The position numbers and the translations under genes are program-made. Below, piece after piece: positions 61,184 to 64,000 of a DNA stretch of 64,000 nt. How positions within the stretch are numbered: position 1 is the stretch's first letter; each line of letters starts with the position of its first letter. The notes beneath the pieces were generated by a model. The model was given only the letters and a program-made list of their open reading frames with translations. It did no database searches and was not told the origin of the DNA. Source of the DNA: Glutamicibacter sp. PS (GTDB lineage Bacteria > Actinomycetota > Actinomycetes > Actinomycetales > Micrococcaceae); NCBI GenBank assembly GCA_031317595.1, contig JANCMB010000001.1, positions 1,296,971-1,360,970 of the forward strand, given 5' to 3'.

Positions 61184-62515
61184 TTAGCGCACGCGGATCA
61201 GATCACGCGATGAGCGCATAATCAGCCGTGCGGCCACCGCAGCTAGGGTGATCACGACCGAGGCACCGGTCGCCACCCAGAAGGCCCCGAGGTACCCCAT
61301 GGACTCGGCGAAGACACCGGCCAGGCCATTGCCGATCGCAGTACCGACCACGATGCCAGCCGACAGTAGCGTCATCACCGTAGACAGGCGCTGTGCCGGG
61401 GCAACCTCGCCACCCAAGCTCATGACGGTCACGATCACCGGGCCTACCCCGATGCCCACGAGGAACAGCGAGGCCAACATCCATGGCACATCGCTGGCCA
61501 CGTGGAGCGCGAAACTGGTGACGGTCAAAAACAGGCCGCTGGCGATCCAACGGGCGCTCTGTGTAAAGCCCTGTGGCCAGGCCGCCACCGACACGGCCGC
61601 AATGGCGCTGGAAAGTCCCATCGCGCCATAAAGCATGCCGCCTTGGTTTGAATCACCCTGCGCACCGGCAAAGGCAAGGGTAGCCGCGGCCAGGGAACCA
61701 AATACGGTCCCCAAGCCGATCATGCCCAACACCATTAGCGCGATAACGCTGGCCCGGGCACGGCCCAAGGGCACCTTTGTACCCTTCCGAGTCGTCGCGG
61801 GACGCACTGCGGCTCCGGTAGGGTGCACCGCGAACAGCGGCACCAAGGCAATGGTGAGCACCGCGGCAATCACCAGCGGCAGGACAGGGTGAACTAGCGA
61901 AGCCAACAGTCCCACCGTGACCGGTCCGAGCACGAAGCCCAGCTCATCGAGCATGGACTCGATACCCAGCGCGGCGGAAAGCACCCGCGGGTTGCTGCCT
62001 TTGGTTCTGGTGAGCGAAATCCAGCGGACACGCGACATGGGGCCAACCTGCGGAACGCTGGCGCCGGTGAGCAAGCACAGCAGCACAAGTACCACCACAT
62101 TGGGTTCGGTGAAGGTCGTTTCGAAAAAGGCCATGCCCGCCAGCAGGGCGGTGTTCAGAATAGCGGCGATCAGCAGTACCGGCCGCTGGCCTAGACGGTC
62201 GGCCAGATATCCAATGGTTGGTCCGCCCACGGCCGAGCCAATACCAACCATGGCGGCCGAAAGACCGCCCAGTGCATAGGAACCGGTGGTTGCGGTCACC
62301 AGTGTCATCGAACCGATGGTCAACATGGCCAACGGAAGGCGGGCGAAGAAGGCCAGCGGCAAGTATAGGCCACCAACCAGAGGGATCAGTCCCGCGTAGC
62401 CGACAGAGGAATTCGAGGGTGCGCTCGAATCACCCGAGCGTGAATCCAGGGTCAACAAATCTCCAAAGATCGATTTGCGCGTCGTCCCGCACCCCCCGAC
62501 GCGCCCGTGGCCCAT
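61184..62515 (-). CDS. MFS transporter (drug/metabolite exporter type)
   Basis: A 443-residue MFS protein with twelve helices; LADRLGQRPVLLIAAILN is the loop 2-3 motif. A ~35-residue hydrophilic N-terminus precedes TM1. The ATG at 62515 has GAGG 5 nt upstream. Substrate unknown; the family includes multidrug and sugar exporters. Confidence 0.85.
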   Translation of the reverse strand: MGHGRVGGCGTTRKSIFGDLLTLDSRSGDSSAPSNSSVGYAGLIPLVGGLYLPLAFFARLPLAMLTIGSMTLVTATTGSYALGGLSAAMVGIGSAVGGPTIGYLADRLGQRPVLLIAAILNTALLAGMAFFETTFTEPNVVVLVLLCLLTGASVPQVGPMSRVRWISLTRTKGSNPRVLSAALGIESMLDELGFVLGPVTVGLLASLVHPVLPLVIAAVLTIALVPLFAVHPTGAAVRPATTRKGTKVPLGRARASVIALMVLGMIGLGTVFGSLAAATLAFAGAQGDSNQGGMLYGAMGLSSAIAAVSVAAWPQGFTQSARWIASGLFLTVTSFALHVASDVPWMLASLFLVGIGVGPVIVTVMSLGGEVAPAQRLSTVMTLLSAGIVVGTAIGNGLAGVFAESMGYLGAFWVATGASVVITLAAVAARLIMRSSRDLIRVR

Positions 62516-62619
62516 GCACGCCTCATGGCGCTAGTTCCATTGAGCCATGCCGGGCGGGCTTTGTCTATTATCAAGGCCACTTTGACCGGGCACTGTGGCC
62601 AAGCTCGCCCCGCTACCGG

Positions 62620-64000
62620 CTATGGGCCGAGCGGATCGTAGGCAATGCGCGAGCCATGTTGGGTCTTATGGACCGTCACCCGCTGTGCAATGCGTTGCTT
62701 CATGTCACTAACGTGCGAGACCACTCCGACCGAGCGACCGCCAGAGCGCAAATCTTCGAGCGCCCCCATCACCTGATCCAGCGTGTCCGTGTCTAAGGAT
62801 CCAAAGCCCTCGTCGACAAACAGCGTCTGCATGTCAATTGCACCGCTGTGCTGAGTAATGACATCGGCCAGTCCGAGCGCCAGCGCCAGTGAAGCCATGA
62901 AAGTCTCCCCGCCGGAGAGTGTCTGCGTGGCCCGCGGTTTCATCGTCCAGGCGTCGTGCACCACAAGTCCCAACCCGGACTTGGCATTGCCGCGCGCCCG
63001 GTCATCATGGCGCAACTCATAGCGGTTGGAAGTCATCACCTTCAGGCGCTCCGTGGCGGCCACTGCGACCTCTTCCAACCGGGCCGCCAACACGTAGGTG
63101 CGCAGGGTCATTTTCAGCCGGTTCTCCCCCTGACCGCGCATGACCTCGGCCAAAGCCTTCAAACGCCGATAGCTGGCAAAAAGGTCGCCATACTCCGCAC
63201 GCAGGGCAGCCAACTCATCGCGCTGCGCGTCGAGCCGTTCCAGGCGACTGCGAGACACGGCCAAGCGTTCGCTGGCCAGTTCATAGGCTCGCTCGGCCTC
63301 GTCCACTGCTTCTTCCGCCGCGGCGCACTGCGATTCACCGGGCGCCTGCCCTCCATCGGCACGCAGCGCCGCGGCCAGTTGTACTTCTGCGGACTCGGCC
63401 AGTGTCGCAAGCCGGGCCGCGCGCTGCTCCGCGGCATGCACGAGCCGCTCGCGCTCGGCACGTTGGTTCTGTTCCAAGAGCGCAGCCGTATGGTCGGCGT
63501 CCGTGGCGAAACCTGCGGCGTTACGCTGCGTCTCCCATTCCTCGGCGCTCTGCTCCAGCCGCCCGCTGGCCGTCTTGAGGGCACGCTGTGTCTCGAGGAC
63601 CAGATCGGTGCGCTCCACCCGTCGAGCAAGCTCGGTGACCAGTTCCGTCAACGAATCATAACTACCGCGAAGCGTGGCGATGCGCTGTTCGAGTAGCGTG
63701 CGGCGTTCGGTACCAGCGCGCAGCTTTTCACGTTCGGCGCTTAGTTCGACGGTGATTTCGTTCTGCCGTTGCTGAGCCTTGCCCTGCTGCGCGTCAAGTG
63801 CCGAGAGCCTTTTGAGCCGGTCCTTGACCTGTTGCAGCGCGGCCTTAGCGTCTTTGAGGTGCTGTTCCCGCTCGGTCAAAGCCGCAGTGGCTGCGGCAAG
63901 ATCTACGGATTCCGTGGCGGACACGGCCGACTGATAATTCGTCTCTGCCTTTTCAAAGGCCGCCAGCGCGCGTTGCTCTGTAGCGCGGCGCTGTTCGGTG
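62620..64000 (-). CDS. sbcC: SbcC-type SMC nuclease subunit (5' end outside window)
   Basis: ATP-dependent partner of the SbcD nuclease in processing hairpins and broken DNA ends. Only the C-terminal ~460 residues are here; the frame is open to the window end. A long coiled coil (Ala/Glu/Arg-rich heptads) leads to the C-terminal ATPase lobe: ABC signature LSGGETFMASLALALGLADVI, Walker B TLFVDEGFGSLD and the VVSHVSDMKQRI switch. No zinc-hook CxxC is in the visible part; it would lie in the missing N-terminal half. Confidence 0.93.
   Translation of the reverse strand, partial: TEQRRATEQRALAAFEKAETNYQSAVSATESVDLAAATAALTEREQHLKDAKAALQQVKDRLKRLSALDAQQGKAQQRQNEITVELSAEREKLRAGTERRTLLEQRIATLRGSYDSLTELVTELARRVERTDLVLETQRALKTASGRLEQSAEEWETQRNAAGFATDADHTAALLEQNQRAERERLVHAAEQRAARLATLAESAEVQLAAALRADGGQAPGESQCAAAEEAVDEAERAYELASERLAVSRSRLERLDAQRDELAALRAEYGDLFASYRRLKALAEVMRGQGENRLKMTLRTYVLAARLEEVAVAATERLKVMTSNRYELRHDDRARGNAKSGLGLVVHDAWTMKPRATQTLSGGETFMASLALALGLADVITQHSGAIDMQTLFVDEGFGSLDTDTLDQVMGALEDLRSGGRSVGVVSHVSDMKQRIAQRVTVHKTQHGSRIAYDPLGP

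Overview
The window is high-GC DNA with dense genes, many 4-nt gene overlaps and frequent GTG/TTG starts. It looks like a chromosomal segment of a soil-type actinobacterium of the Micrococcaceae (Arthrobacter/Glutamicibacter-like). Pointers are a homoprotocatechuate 2,3-dioxygenase whose active-site numbering matches the Arthrobacter MndD/Brevibacterium HPCD enzymes, an nrtR-nadA-nadB-nadC-nifS operon, Mqo, DUF305/DUF6153 proteins and Tat-like lipoproteins. Family identities rest on motifs read by eye; no database was searched.

Layout. 1-4146: ilvB (3' end outside the window) behind a leader-peptide attenuator, ilvD, and a small unknown gene. 4154-6528: tRNA-Leu, a peroxiredoxin, and two identical tRNA-Lys genes that bracket two small genes. 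7218-15403: an orphan peptide-type binding lipoprotein, mqo, a DUF305/DUF6153 pair and an RND exporter. 15418-21865: a sugar-acid locus (L-idonate and gluconate dehydrogenases, an MHS transporter, an IclR regulator and two further dehydrogenases) with a shared operator-like motif at both promoters. 21943-24831: a flavin monooxygenase-MarR pair, an SRPBCC protein and a GNAT. 25025-26587: a secreted VanY-type carboxypeptidase with an SH3 domain and three tandem repeats. 26691-32354: the NAD operon with its NrtR regulator and a palindromic operator. 32413-41032: small hydrolases, a MarR-SDR divergon, an XRE regulator facing a dienelactone-hydrolase-like gene, PhzF, and unknowns.

41360-46313 is the most distinctive block, a homoprotocatechuate (3,4-dihydroxyphenylacetate) meta-cleavage operon: a GntR-type palindrome, a fused FAH-RraA protein, a GntR regulator, hpaE and hpaD. 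No separate isomerase, hydratase or HpaI aldolase is present, so the fused RraA domain is a candidate replacement for the missing lyase step.

46478-49916 shows decay: a membrane protein overlapping an ABC-F pseudogene, a fatty acid desaturase, and an intact YefM/Phd antitoxin next to a YoeB toxin carrying an internal deletion. 50105-56878 is a maltose/maltodextrin regulon (malEFG without an ATPase, alpha-glucosidase, LacI regulator) with three LacI-type operators. 56875-64000 holds a META-domain protein, a TetR regulator, a HAAS-like membrane protein, an MHS transporter facing an IclR regulator, an MFS exporter and the 3' part of sbcC.

No CRISPR array, insertion sequence, rRNA or prophage was seen.
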